From positions 158,519 to 222,518 of the forward strand of contig CAWBRW010000021.1 of NCBI GenBank assembly GCA_963791235.1: a DNA stretch of 64,000 bases. The letters run 5' to 3'. Each line of letters opens with the position of its first letter. Position 1 is the stretch's first letter. The notes below the pieces were generated by a model that saw only the letters and a list, made by a program, of their open reading frames with translations, was not told the DNA's origin and ran no database searches. This document shows positions 26,701 through 35,016 of this stretch, one piece after another. Source of the stretch: JALORV01 sp963791235 (GTDB lineage: Bacteria; Pseudomonadota; Gammaproteobacteria; Burkholderiales; Burkholderiaceae_F). A program made the position numbers and the translations under genes.

Positions 26701-27153
26701 ATGAATCGAATCGATGCGAGGGACACTCAAGGTTCCGCTGGGCACGTCGCGGTACTGGTCGCCGCTTTGCTGTTTGCAGTGCCTGCCTGGAGCCAGATAT
26801 CGCCGACGGAGCGCGTGCGGAAAGTGCCGGGCCTTTCGTCGCTGATTCCGATGCAACAAGTTGTCTTCAATGACAGCCGCTACGCCCTGGTCGACAACAA
26901 GTCGGTGAGCGATAGGCACAAGCAAAAGGACGTCGAAGCGAAGTGCCCGGCGGGGATGAAGGCGATGTCGGCGGGATTCGCGGCGGCATCCGGTGCTGGA
27001 GAGCCGCGCGAGTACCGCGTCATCTTGTCGACCCCAACGGACAATGGCGGTGGCTGGAAAATCTTTGCTGCATTCGATCACTCAGGAAATTTGCTTGCGG
27101 CGGACTTCGACTGGGAACTGCGCATTCACCTTGTGTGCGCGAAAATCAGTTAG
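26701..27153 (+). CDS. Exported protein of unknown function
   Basis: A 150-residue protein with AGGAGG at 26690 and a signal peptide (GHVAVLVAALLFAVPAWSQ). The mature part has two cysteines (KCPAGMKAMSAGFAAASG and the near-terminal LVCAKIS) that could pair, and predicted beta strands (EYRVILSTPTD, GGWKIFAAFDHSG). The Cys-Pro-Ala-Gly start of the core followed by Gly-rich sequence recalls small secreted carbohydrate-binding-like folds, but this is only a resemblance. No named family. Confidence 0.7.
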   Translation: MNRIDARDTQGSAGHVAVLVAALLFAVPAWSQISPTERVRKVPGLSSLIPMQQVVFNDSRYALVDNKSVSDRHKQKDVEAKCPAGMKAMSAGFAAASGAGEPREYRVILSTPTDNGGGWKIFAAFDHSGNLLAADFDWELRIHLVCAKIS

Positions 27154-27357
27154 TCACGGGTGCTGACCATTGTGTTCGCTTGACCCCGTTGATCGTCCTG
27201 CAGTAACCCATGCTGTCCGATCGCAATCCCATGTTGCTATGCCGTGGACTTTGACATTGCCAAGCGAATGATTACCGCGGACCTCAAGGGAACGGAGTTC
27301 GGCGATTACTCGAGGATTTACGACGAGAAGGCTTAGCTGGCGCCTGGCCGCTGCTGC

Positions 27358-27408
27358 CGGCCAATTGCCGCCCTGATGCAGTGCCGTCACAATTGCCCGA
27401 AAGCAGTC
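27358..27408 (+). repeat. Dispersed 51-nt element, copy 16
   Basis: Starts CGGCCAATTGCCGCC and ends TGCCCGAAAGCAGTC, exactly 51 nt. It ends 26 nt before the DUF3144 start. Confidence 0.75.
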
Positions 27409-27433
27409 AAACCGACTACCGGTGGGAGGGTTT

Positions 27434-27724
27434 GTGTCAGACGGTGTTGACGACAAGTTCTACGAGCGCGCGGACGCGCACATCCATCTTTCCAACGAGC
27501 AGTTAGAGGAGATCGATCGGGTTAGGGCAAGCGCCTCGATGATGTACGCAACTGCGCGCTTCAATGCTTGGGCAAGCGCGCGTGGCTTCGGGACCAAGGA
27601 AGAAATGGCGGCCTCGCGCGCCGAAACGATCGACTACTTCTTGAGCGAGTATCGGCTGATGCTTGAAGAGAACTTCGATGACTACGTGGAGAACTTTGCA
27701 AAGTACATGACGCCAGCTCAATAG
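27434..27724 (+). CDS. DUF3144-family protein
   Basis: A 96-residue protein. GTG 27434 is chosen because GGGAGGG sits 5 nt upstream. The DUF3144 pattern is clear: KFYERADAHIHLSNEQLEE, ASASMMYATARFNAWASA, DYFLSEYRLMLEENFDDYVE. Small acidic, mostly helical cytoplasmic protein of unknown function, found widely in proteobacteria. Confidence 0.85.
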   Translation: MSDGVDDKFYERADAHIHLSNEQLEEIDRVRASASMMYATARFNAWASARGFGTKEEMAASRAETIDYFLSEYRLMLEENFDDYVENFAKYMTPAQ

Positions 27725-27772
27725 CGCGGCTTCTGTCTTTCCCTACTTACGCACGTCAAGGCGAGCCCGCAT

Positions 27773-27823
27773 CGGCCAGAACCGGAAGTCGCCCAGCGGT
27801 GTGCAACACGCCGCATTGCAGAC
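27773..27823 (+). repeat. Dispersed 51-nt element, copy 17
   Basis: Starts CGGCCAGAACCGGAAG and ends CGCATTGCAGAC, exactly 51 nt. The second half-site is diverged. Confidence 0.65.
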
Positions 27824-27872
27824 ATTCGGGCCAAGGCGGAAAATGTGCCCACACGTTAAGGACTGGCACCGG

Positions 27873-28298
27873 ATGAAGTTCTTCGCCACTCTCTGTTTGG
27901 CCGCTCTTGCTTCAACGCCAGTCGGCAGCGCGGCACAGGACGTTGACGCAAAGTCAATGCTTCGATCTTTGTCGAGGGAGCGGTCTCCGTCCCTTGTGCT
28001 GACACCGCAGGGCGCCGAACGCTTGGCGCCCCCAACGCGTAGCCCAGATCAACCGTCACTACGGTCCGAACTGGAATCGCCCGGATGGTCCCGCGCCCAG
28101 TCGCTTGCGCTGTTATGGACCACGACGATTGCTTGCGCGGCGATGGGCTCGAGTTGCGCGCCGATGCCGCCGGCTCCGACACCGACTACGCCGCCAGGCA
28201 GTGAATCCTGGCAGCGTGTCGGCTGCAAGACGCCGGAGACTTGTGGGTGGCTGTGGGGACCCGCGATCAATGGGCCATATCCCGGCCCGCAGCAGTAG
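27873..28298 (+). CDS. Small exported SLVLTP-motif protein (copy 2)
   Basis: A 141-residue protein from ATG 27873, with a signal peptide (FFATLCLAALASTPVGSA-AQ). Shares with the protein at 10982 the order SLVLTP-Gly, a Pro/Ser-rich segment, a WS pair, and a hydrophobic segment ending in AC. Its extra C-terminal tail has four cysteines and Pro/Thr/Gly-rich sequence (CAPMPPAPTPTTPPG, CKTPETCGWLWG). No known domain recognised. Probably periplasmic or membrane-anchored. Confidence 0.65.
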   Translation: MKFFATLCLAALASTPVGSAAQDVDAKSMLRSLSRERSPSLVLTPQGAERLAPPTRSPDQPSLRSELESPGWSRAQSLALLWTTTIACAAMGSSCAPMPPAPTPTTPPGSESWQRVGCKTPETCGWLWGPAINGPYPGPQQ

Positions 28299-28716
28299 CT
28301 GCTGCTGGGACGGCAGCCGGCCGAAGCCGCCGTTGACCTGCGGCGTCTGATCGGCTTGAAAGCAGACCTAACGCGTTAGATCTTCTTCGTTCAACGAAAG
28401 CCTCGCATGGCCATTTGATTCTGCGCACACAGCGCCTGGCATTGGAGGCTAGCCTTTCCGGATGCTATGTCGTCTCTCAGCCTCTACTTCGGATCAAGAA
28501 TGAGGGGCGTCGCACTTTTGGCCGGAACGACCTGCTTTAGTTGGGTGATCGGAAACGATGCTTCGTGATGATTCAGTCGCACACAGTTGCCGCGACCTTC
28601 GACGCACCGCGCCGGCTTCGTTGAAGCCACGCCCAAGCTGGGGCGGATCACCCGCCGCCTACAGCGATGGCCGAATTCCAGTGCTTGGTTTCTCCTTTGC
28701 GTCAGCAGTCGGTGTC
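28299..28716. other. Spacer with repeat copy
   Basis: 418 nt if the next gene starts at 28717. Contains repeat copy 18. Upstream in-frame codons of the next gene from 28558 look non-coding. Confidence 0.45.
28318..28367 (+). repeat. Dispersed element, copy 18
   Basis: Starts CGGCCGAAGCCGCCG and ends GCTTGAAAGCAGAC, 50 nt, 20 nt after the preceding stop. Confidence 0.65.
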
Positions 28717-30180
28717 ATGTTCCCACTCACGGACTTGTTCGGCTGGCGCATGGCGGTGAACTTCGCTGCCACCGTCATTTGCCTGTGTGCGCTCTCCGCA
28801 TGCTCAGTCGGTCCGCGCCTGGGCGACGACCCATTTCCCCATGCGCCCGAGAACTCGGTGACGAAGGTGTCAGGCGTCGAGCCGAGAGTTGCCGTCGCTG
28901 GGATGCTGCAATTGGACGCGTACGAGAACGATAGGCACCGACGCTCGTATGAGACGCAGGGCGGAAACCTCGAAGGGATGCTCCGTTCCGTGGCGGCCAG
29001 CGTGTCTCAGAATGGGGCCGTCCATGCTGAAACACTGCCGAAGCCTCTCGCAATCATCGTCTGTCCGTCAGCTGGCAGCGGACCTCGCGAATCACAGGAC
29101 TGCGCGTTCCCAGATCAGATCGAGGTGGAGGGTTCAAGGGACCAGCTGCCGTCGGGCACCAGTCTCCTGCTACTGGTAATCGGCAAGGTGTCCAAGGACC
29201 AAGGTGGCACCGAGGTCAACTGGTCTCCTGGCCCGTACTTCATCCCCATGCCCGGATTCTCCGCGACGACGCGTTATGCGTTCACGGTATCGGCGCGCCT
29301 GTACGACATGAGCACGGGTAGTGCGGTCACAGAAGCGAGCGCGATAGACGACGGAGTTGAAGGCTTGACAGCGTTCGCAACCTTCCCTCCGTTCCCGTTG
29401 ATCGTTGTGCCAGATGAAGCCAGCTACCTTAAGTCGGTCGGGAGAGAGTTGGGCGCTGAGGTCGGTCGCAGGATCGCGGCGGGACGCGCCATTTCGTCAC
29501 GACATACTCCGGACCGTTCAGCCTCCTTGCATTCCCCAGAGGGCAAAGGACTTATCGGTGAGGGTTCCGTTCCAGGCTCCCCGCCGAACAAGCTTCCCCT
29601 CTTCGCCGCGGTGGTTCTGAGACGCGCTCCCGTCATCGCTTCGTTCTCGCGGGATGCCGCACGCACGTGTGACGCGTCTGTCACAAGTGTGCCGCGTGAT
29701 CAGCTTTCTGAGTTGGGTGCCGATCTGGACCGCGTGCCGTTCCTGGAGATCGTCAGAGCGGCAGTGCAGGCGCACCTGCCGCCGAGGTGCGCAGTGGAAG
29801 TCGTCACCGCTTTCTCGGAGGTTGATCAGGCGAAGGAGTTGGCGGCGATCGGCGCGCGACTTAATGCACCGGTGCATGTCGTCGCCGACATACAGGTGCG
29901 ATTCGGCCAACTTGTGCCGACGTCGTGTGCTTTCAAGTTGGCCGCGATGGCTGAACTGCGGGTGCAAGCAGCGGACGCGCCCACTAGGACACGAGTGCTC
30001 GCGCAACAGCGCTGGTCGGTGCAGGAGCAGGTACCACTCCTTGACTGGGCGAAGGATCATGAGCGGGCGCGCGCCGAACTCAAGCGACTCCTGGAGGAAC
30101 TCGCAGCCCAAGTCTCGACCTATTACCTGGAGAAGGTTGGTTGTCCTCCACGGCAGTCGGCACTTCCTACGGATGGATAG
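28717..30180 (+). CDS. Lipoprotein of unknown function
   Basis: About 487 residues. A lipobox (CLCALSAC) follows a hydrophobic helix; starts at 28717 or 28750 are both possible, neither with a strong ribosome site. The mature protein has a first domain with VEPRVAVAGMLQLD and LPSGTSLLLLVIGKVS, and TTRYAFTVSARLYDMSTG, reminiscent of outer-membrane assembly-type lipoproteins that build on a common strand. A second region has four more cysteines (RTCDASV, PPRCAVEV, TSCAFKL, KVGCPP). I recognise no family. Confidence 0.65.
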   Translation: MFPLTDLFGWRMAVNFAATVICLCALSACSVGPRLGDDPFPHAPENSVTKVSGVEPRVAVAGMLQLDAYENDRHRRSYETQGGNLEGMLRSVAASVSQNGAVHAETLPKPLAIIVCPSAGSGPRESQDCAFPDQIEVEGSRDQLPSGTSLLLLVIGKVSKDQGGTEVNWSPGPYFIPMPGFSATTRYAFTVSARLYDMSTGSAVTEASAIDDGVEGLTAFATFPPFPLIVVPDEASYLKSVGRELGAEVGRRIAAGRAISSRHTPDRSASLHSPEGKGLIGEGSVPGSPPNKLPLFAAVVLRRAPVIASFSRDAARTCDASVTSVPRDQLSELGADLDRVPFLEIVRAAVQAHLPPRCAVEVVTAFSEVDQAKELAAIGARLNAPVHVVADIQVRFGQLVPTSCAFKLAAMAELRVQAADAPTRTRVLAQQRWSVQEQVPLLDWAKDHERARAELKRLLEELAAQVSTYYLEKVGCPPRQSALPTDG

Positions 30181-30502
30181 ACTTGCGGAGCGCAGTTAGA
30201 ACTGCTTTGGTTCGCGTTCAGAAGATCAGACCGATGTCGGCTTCCAGGCGACGCGAATGGCAGCAAGGGGTCGCGGCGCGGATGAGCTTCGGAGGCTTGA
30301 GCCGGCCAGGAGCCGCACTTGTCCTTAGCCGTGCAGTTCGCCTACTACTGGCCGTTCGGACATTCAGTCAAAGCGCCTCTAAGCGGACTTCATTCGGACC
30401 GCCAGTTCTCCACGAAGCGCGCGTGATGTGTGTCAACGCAAGGCTGCCGTCATGACCTAGAAAGAACAAGTTTCGCCTTTCGTTGCTGTGGAGAGTTGGG
30501 TC
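30181..30502. other. Spacer with partial repeat
   Basis: 322 nt; no gene. Isolated half-sites of the dispersed repeat are seen (CGGCCAGGAGCCGCAC at 30303 and CTCTAAGCGGAC ending 30388), 86 nt apart, a disrupted copy. Confidence 0.45.
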
Positions 30503-31498
30503 ATGCTGGACAGCCAGAGCTCTATGCCTCGGAGGCGGCGACGCGCCGGTCGCTATCTTCTCGCCGCTCTAAGCGTCGGACTTCTTGTTCACTGTGGTGG
30601 TGAATCGGTCACTTTACCCCTGGCCCCGGGCGCGCCAGATACCGGTTCATTCACTCCATCCGTGCTTGTCATACCGTCCCGACTGACCGTGCAGGCCGGC
30701 GACACAGCGTCGTTCAAGGCCATTGCCGTCTTTGCGCCTGGGGCGACGTACCAATGGCGGCGCAATGGCGTCAACATCGCCGGCGCCACCAGTGAGACAT
30801 ACACGCTGGTCGGCGCCAATCTCGGGGACGACGGTGCGCAGATTTCTGTCCAGGTGACCGCCAGCAAAGGCACTGCGACCGCAGAAGCGCTCCTGCAGGT
30901 CTCACCCGGGGCGCCCGTCGTGTATCAGGACGGCGACTTTTCGTTGGCCGGTTGGAGCGACACACTGTGGGCGCTTGATCCACCCGCCAACGGCTCCACG
31001 TATACAGTGTCTCGAGTGGACAGCGGTGGAAATCCCGGGGCCCATCGGGGCGTGCAGTATCAGATGGTTGCCGGACCGAGCTCAATCACGGTCGTTCACG
31101 TCCACCTCGTAGCGACGTACAACGCCGCAAGCCAGGGTGCGATCTACGCCGTGGATTTCGGGGCCGACTGTGCGTACAGCAGTCCGACCCCTGCTGAGAC
31201 CTCCGCCGCGCTCATGCTTGAGCAGGCCGGACGCAGATTTGCGACAACCTCGACGTTGTGCGGCGCTTGGTTGGACTACTTCGCACTCGACATGACATTC
31301 GGCAGCATGGGTGCGGACGCATTCCGACAGATCGACGGTCCGGTCTGCGCGACCAACGAAGCCTGCCCGAACTTCTCCGCTACCGGTGCGCCGATTCGCT
31401 TTGGCCTCATCACGGGCGCTCGGGTCGCGCCGGGCGAACGCGCCACCACTGCATCACAAGGCATCGACAACTGGAAGTTGACGCTGTGGAGAAGGTGA
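30503..31498 (+). CDS. Lipoprotein with Ig-like domain and C-terminal beta domain
   Basis: 331 residues from ATG 30503 (GGAGAG upstream; a GTG at 30488 is also possible). The signal YLLAALSVGLLVHC-GG is a likely lipobox. Residues about 55-135 form an immunoglobulin-like domain (LTVQAGDTASFKAIAVF, YQWRRNGVNIAGATSETYTL, DGAQISVQVTAS). The rest (about 140-331) is a probable jelly-roll with WALDPPANGSTYTVSRVDSG and four cysteines. Likely a surface-anchored ligand-binding protein; target unknown. Confidence 0.75.
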   Translation: MLDSQSSMPRRRRRAGRYLLAALSVGLLVHCGGESVTLPLAPGAPDTGSFTPSVLVIPSRLTVQAGDTASFKAIAVFAPGATYQWRRNGVNIAGATSETYTLVGANLGDDGAQISVQVTASKGTATAEALLQVSPGAPVVYQDGDFSLAGWSDTLWALDPPANGSTYTVSRVDSGGNPGAHRGVQYQMVAGPSSITVVHVHLVATYNAASQGAIYAVDFGADCAYSSPTPAETSAALMLEQAGRRFATTSTLCGAWLDYFALDMTFGSMGADAFRQIDGPVCATNEACPNFSATGAPIRFGLITGARVAPGERATTASQGIDNWKLTLWRR

Positions 31499-31841
31499 CG
31501 GTCCTCACGGTCATTGCCTTCCACGACATTGCTTGCTGACCGCTCCTCACAATTCGGAGGTTGGCCAGAAGCGGCCTCCGCGCCGTGCCGCGCAGTTTGC
31601 CTATGAGCGGACGTCCATGGACCCCGTCACGATGTCTCGATGCGGAGTCATCGGCGACGGGCCACACTTTCGCGGGAACATCCCGGTAGGGCAGAAGATC
31701 CTCAAGCGCAGGGCAACCGCACCTGTTAAGCCCGGCACAGCGCTGTAATTTGCGATCGTTTCCGGCGACTAAAGGAGCCCGGTTGAAGAGCGTCCTCTGC
31801 GGGCCACCTTGAAAGCCCGCAGCCAACAATCTGGAATCACC
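31499..31841. other. Spacer with repeat copy
   Basis: 343 nt before msrB; no gene. Contains repeat copy 19 at 31562-31612. Confidence 0.5.
31562..31612 (+). repeat. Dispersed 51-nt element, copy 19
   Basis: Starts TGGCCAGAAGCGGCC and ends CTATGAGCGGAC, exactly 51 nt. Confidence 0.75.
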
Positions 31842-32285
31842 ATGACCTATACCAAGTCCCCAGAAGTGATCGCCAAGCTCACACCCGAGCAGTTTCGTGT
31901 CACTCAGCGGAGCGGAACCGAACGTCCCGGTACCGGCGAATACCTGGACAACCATGAGCCGGGCATCTATGTCGACATCGTCTCTGGCGAGCCGCTGTTC
32001 GCATCGTCCGACAAGTTCGAGTCGGGCTGCGGCTGGCCGAGCTTCACCAAGCCGATCGTGCCGGCGCACGTAAACGAACTGCGCGACGTTAGCCACGGAA
32101 TGGTGCGAACCGAGGTTCGATCGGTCCATGGTGACAGTCACCTCGGGCACGTCTTCCCCGACGGTCCGTCTGACCGAGGCGGGCTACGCTACTGCATCAA
32201 TTCCGCCTCGCTGCGTTTCGTGCACCGCGAGGACATGCAAGCCGAGGGCTACGGCGAGTACTTGAACCAAGTCGAGGAGATCTGA
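31842..32285 (+). CDS. msrB: Peptide-methionine (R)-S-oxide reductase MsrB
   Basis: A 147-residue protein that reduces the R form of methionine sulfoxide in proteins. The motifs SGCGWPSF (Cys 63), SHLGHVF and LRYCINSASLRF (catalytic Cys 118) are intact. The two CxxC pairs of zinc-binding MsrB are missing (YVDIVSGEPLF stands at the first), so this is the zinc-free form. ATG 31842 fits the family N-terminus; upstream codons are not conserved-looking. One nucleotide separates it from msrA, an evident operon for repair of oxidised protein. Confidence 0.95.
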   Translation: MTYTKSPEVIAKLTPEQFRVTQRSGTERPGTGEYLDNHEPGIYVDIVSGEPLFASSDKFESGCGWPSFTKPIVPAHVNELRDVSHGMVRTEVRSVHGDSHLGHVFPDGPSDRGGLRYCINSASLRFVHREDMQAEGYGEYLNQVEEI

Positions 32286-32286
32286 A

Positions 32287-32793
32287 ATGACGACGGAGCG
32301 CGCAGTTCTGGCAGGCGGCTGCTTTTGGGGCATGCAGGAACTGATTCGGAAGATGGCAGGCGTGGTGTCGACTCGGGTTGGCTACTCCGGCGGCGATGTG
32401 CCGAATGCCACTTATCGAAATCACGGTACCCATGCCGAGGCGATCGAAATCGTCTTCGACCCGACCGTGATGAGTTACCGGCGCCTGCTCGAATTCTTCT
32501 TCCAGATCCACGACCCGACCACGACGAATCGGCAGGGCAACGACCGCGGGCTGTCTTATCGCTCGGCGATCTACTTCACTTCGGAAGCCCAGCGACTTGA
32601 AGCGATCGACACTATCAAGGACGTCGAGGCCTCTGGCCTGTGGCCGGGCAATGTGGTCACGGAAGTTGCGCCGGTGGAGGCCTTCTGGGAGGCTGAACCG
32701 GAACACCAGGACTACCTGGAGCGGAACCCAGGGGGCTACACCTGCCACTTCGCGCGGCCGAACTGGATCTTGCCTCGGCGTGCCGCAGCCTGA
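32287..32793 (+). CDS. msrA: Peptide-methionine (S)-S-oxide reductase MsrA
   Basis: A 168-residue protein that reduces the S form of methionine sulfoxide. The catalytic motif GGCFWG (Cys 12) is at the N-terminus, followed by RVGYSGGDVPNATYRNHGTH, HDPTTTNRQGNDRG and YRSAIYF, all diagnostic. No signal peptide, so cytoplasmic. Starts 1 nt after msrB's stop and is presumably co-translated with it. Confidence 0.95.
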   Translation: MTTERAVLAGGCFWGMQELIRKMAGVVSTRVGYSGGDVPNATYRNHGTHAEAIEIVFDPTVMSYRRLLEFFFQIHDPTTTNRQGNDRGLSYRSAIYFTSEAQRLEAIDTIKDVEASGLWPGNVVTEVAPVEAFWEAEPEHQDYLERNPGGYTCHFARPNWILPRRAAA

Positions 32794-32882
32794 ACGGGCA
32801 CTTCGAGCCGTGTGGTTCCGAATTCGGAATCTGCGGTCGACTTCTTAGGTCGCCGAACGGCTTCCGATCAACAGGCTGTTTG

Positions 32883-32933
32883 CGGCCAGAACCGGACCTG
32901 GCCCCTGCAATCGAATTCAACCGCAAAGCGGAC
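32883..32933 (+). repeat. Dispersed 51-nt element, copy 20
   Basis: Starts CGGCCAGAACCGGAC and ends AACCGCAAAGCGGAC, exactly 51 nt, in the spacer between convergent msrA and the YCII gene. Confidence 0.85.
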
Positions 32934-33047
32934 GGACCTTGCGAGCTCGGAGCAGACGTTCCCCCACATCCGTCGTGGCCTGGCTGGATGGAGTGGGGTC
33001 GGGGCGAGAAACAGTCGACCTGCGTAGCTCGGCGACTGGAGTACTTG

Positions 33048-33449
33048 CTATCGGACCTTGCGGTAGAGCGCGACCGAGTACGGGTGCAGCGTGGCCGACA
33101 TGATGTTGGCCACGACCGCCGGGTCGGATTCCATGAATTGCCTGGCAGCCTCTTCGCCTTCGGCCTCAAAGATCACGAGCCCAAAGGTCTTGTCGAGCGC
33201 TTCGGTTGTGCGCCCCGCGAGAATCACCTGCCCCGAGTCAGCCGCCTTCGCCAGGCGCGCGAAGTGCTGTCCGATCACGCCATTCTCGGTATCCGTCCAG
33301 GCAGTTGCCGCTTGCATACGCGGGGTCAACTTCAGTACGTAAACGTATTGCTGACGTTTACTCACTGGCTGACTCTCGGCCGCAGAGCCAGGGGCCACAA
33401 GCACAGCGGCCAAGACGAATGGAAGCACCTTTCGAAACGAGTTGACCAA
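33048..33449 (-). CDS. Exported YCII-domain protein
   Basis: About 133 residues if read from TTG 33449 (AAGG upstream), which puts a signal peptide first (FVLAAVLVAPGSAAES); no ATG fits in this place. The body (YVYVLKLTPRMQAATAWTDTE, GVIGQHFARLAKAADSGQVILAGRT, FGLVIFEAEGEEAARQFMESDPAV) is a YCII-like ferredoxin fold with its His and Asp. An exported YCII protein is unusual. Function unknown. Confidence 0.75.
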   Translation of the reverse strand: MVNSFRKVLPFVLAAVLVAPGSAAESQPVSKRQQYVYVLKLTPRMQAATAWTDTENGVIGQHFARLAKAADSGQVILAGRTTEALDKTFGLVIFEAEGEEAARQFMESDPAVVANIMSATLHPYSVALYRKVR

Positions 33450-33498
33450 GTCTGTGCCTTTCGAGTCACGTACACGGATGTAAGCTGCGGCAATTGAC

Positions 33499-34056
33499 TT
33501 ATCCTGCCGCGTCGTACGCCGCGCGCACCCAGCGCAGCAGTTCAGCGTCGACTTCACCCGGCTTGGACAGGCGTGCGCTGTACTGGCACATGCCACCCGG
33601 CGGCAGGGCCTTCAGTCGTGGTGAAGCGGGAAGCGACTTCGCATTGAGTCCAAGCTCGAATTGATCCTTCGTTGCGGGTCCGAGCGTGGCGAACTGCTTC
33701 TTCCGGCGCAGGCTGATATAGGTCTTCTTGGGCGCGACTTCGAACGGTCCGAACTTGCTGATCGCGGTTTGCAGGCGCTCGTGGAGCTCTCGCAGTGGCG
33801 CCTTTGGACCGGCGTAGATCGCATCCAAAGGATCGGCGCCCGCCGCCGCGGGCAGCGCCGCCTGCCTGGCTCGGAGCGCGACCATGTTGGCATCGCCGTA
33901 GCCGAGCCCCAGACTTTCCATCAGCATCGCGCGCTGTTCACCGACCTTGGTCAACTTCGAAGCGGCGATCAACTTGCAGAGTTGTGCAAAGGTCTTTCCG
34001 GTCTTGCCTTCGATGTTGCGTAACTGGCTTGCGGCGGCGGCTTCGGGATCGGCCAT
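33499..34056 (-). CDS. DUF4287/DUF5655-domain protein
   Basis: 185 residues. The N-terminal part (about 9-60: NIEGKTGKTFAQLCKLIAAS, YGDANMVALRAR) matches the DUF4287 helical domain. The rest (about 80-180: LRELHERLQTAISKFGPFEV, KKTYISLRRKKQFATLGPATK) matches DUF5655. Both are linked to DNA- or stress-associated proteins of unknown function. First downstream gene of the ArsR-SRPBCC pair (28 nt after it), so probably the same transcript. Confidence 0.82.
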   Translation of the reverse strand: MADPEAAAASQLRNIEGKTGKTFAQLCKLIAASKLTKVGEQRAMLMESLGLGYGDANMVALRARQAALPAAAGADPLDAIYAGPKAPLRELHERLQTAISKFGPFEVAPKKTYISLRRKKQFATLGPATKDQFELGLNAKSLPASPRLKALPPGGMCQYSARLSKPGEVDAELLRWVRAAYDAAG

Positions 34057-34084
34057 GGTTGTCTCCTGGGTGTGTCAATTTTTG

Positions 34085-34606
34085 TTACAGGGGCCAATGC
34101 TCGCTGCGAGTGCGCTTCGGCAGAATGAACTCCATCAGATCGAAGGCGGCGTACATCAGTCGAGTACCCATTGGCGGTCGACCCGTCTCGGCGATCGCCT
34201 TGAGCGACTTCAGGATCATGTGGCCACCCTGCTGCATGCTCTTGGCCGTGCGCGTTCCGGCTGGCATTCCGCTGACGCGCAGCGTCACCTCGACGCCTGT
34301 GGCCACCGGCTTGAGTTCGTAGGCCACCTGACACACCGGATCGTCGTACTGTGTAAAGCGATGGCTGTGAACGAAGCGGTGCGGTGGATCAACTTCAAGC
34401 ACTTGGCCGACCACCAGGGTGTGCTTCCCGGACCCGGTCCGCATCTGCATATGCCCCCCGGGCACCAGTCCCTTGGTGTGCAGCCAGGCGTTGAACACTG
34501 CGCCCTGCGCTTCGTCGGTTTTCGTCAACTCACGCCACACCCTCTGGATGTCGGCCTGGATCACGATGCGGAAGATCGCATCCGGGGAAGATCTGTCATC
34601 AGCCAT
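34085..34606 (-). CDS. SRPBCC (AHSA1-like) domain protein
   Basis: 173 residues of the START/Bet v1-like fold in its AHSA1 form: FRIVIQADIQRVWRELT, GHMQMRTGSGKHTLVVGQVLEVDPPHRF (split), CQVAYELKPVATGVEVTLRVSGM. Such proteins pair with ArsR-like regulators in many proteobacteria. Its start overlaps the ArsR stop by 8 nt, so the two are co-translated. Ligand unknown. Confidence 0.88.
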   Translation of the reverse strand: MADDRSSPDAIFRIVIQADIQRVWRELTKTDEAQGAVFNAWLHTKGLVPGGHMQMRTGSGKHTLVVGQVLEVDPPHRFVHSHRFTQYDDPVCQVAYELKPVATGVEVTLRVSGMPAGTRTAKSMQQGGHMILKSLKAIAETGRPPMGTRLMYAAFDLMEFILPKRTRSEHWPL

Positions 34607-34994
34607 GCCGACGTCCTTTCGTCTGATTAGTGGGAAGTCGAATTACTTCAGCGCCTTCGGCGTTGTACTTCAGCCGCGTAAGTCGAGCCGCCCAAAAGGC
34701 ACTGAGTTCTGTGGTCCAACGCTCGTGGATCCACTGGATCGGTGTCGGATCGAACCAGAGGAGACGTTCACGGCCGGAACGCTCGGCGATCACCAGGCCG
34801 GCGGCTTCCAGCGTCGCGAGATGTTTCATCACGGCAAAGCGGCCGATGTCATTCTCCAGGTACTCGCAGACCCGGTTCACATTGCAGCCGGGCTCCTTCT
34901 TGAGCGCGTCGAGGATGCGTCGACGCGGTTCAGATGCGAGTGCGAAGAACACGGCATCGAGCTGGTCGCTATCGGGATCGGCCTTGAGTTTCAT
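34599..34994 (-). CDS. ArsR-family transcriptional repressor
   Basis: 131 residues from ATG 34994; GTG 35012 would add six. A winged helix-turn-helix is clear (AVFFALASEPRRRILDALKK, CNVNRVCEYLENDIGRFAVM, KHLATLEAAGLVIAERSGRE), followed by PIQWIHERWTTELSAFWAARL, typical of ArsR partners of SRPBCC proteins. It lacks the usual ELCVCDL metal-site motif, so it probably senses something other than arsenite. It overlaps the SRPBCC gene and reads through a dyad at its own start, implying autoregulation. Confidence 0.9.
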   Translation of the reverse strand: MKLKADPDSDQLDAVFFALASEPRRRILDALKKEPGCNVNRVCEYLENDIGRFAVMKHLATLEAAGLVIAERSGRERLLWFDPTPIQWIHERWTTELSAFWAARLTRLKYNAEGAEVIRLPTNQTKGRRHG

Positions 34995-35016
34995 ATGTGC
35001 CGTAATGGTCACATAT
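34993..35016. promoter_or_regulatory. Probable ArsR operator over the arsR start
   Basis: Perfect inverted arms ATATGTG and CACATAT with a 10-nt centre, overlapping the ATG at 34994. Its size and place suit an autoregulatory ArsR dimer site. Not tested. Confidence 0.6.

Noticed and set aside
1383..32933. Integron cassette array: small + strand genes separated by similar sites
   Set aside because: The sites lack the attC core (GTTRRRY / RYYYAAC) and the long imperfect palindrome, several neighbouring genes run leftward, and no tyrosine-recombinase integrase is present.
1383..32933. CRISPR array
   Set aside because: The copies lie kilobases apart, the repeat interior is not conserved, and no cas genes are seen.
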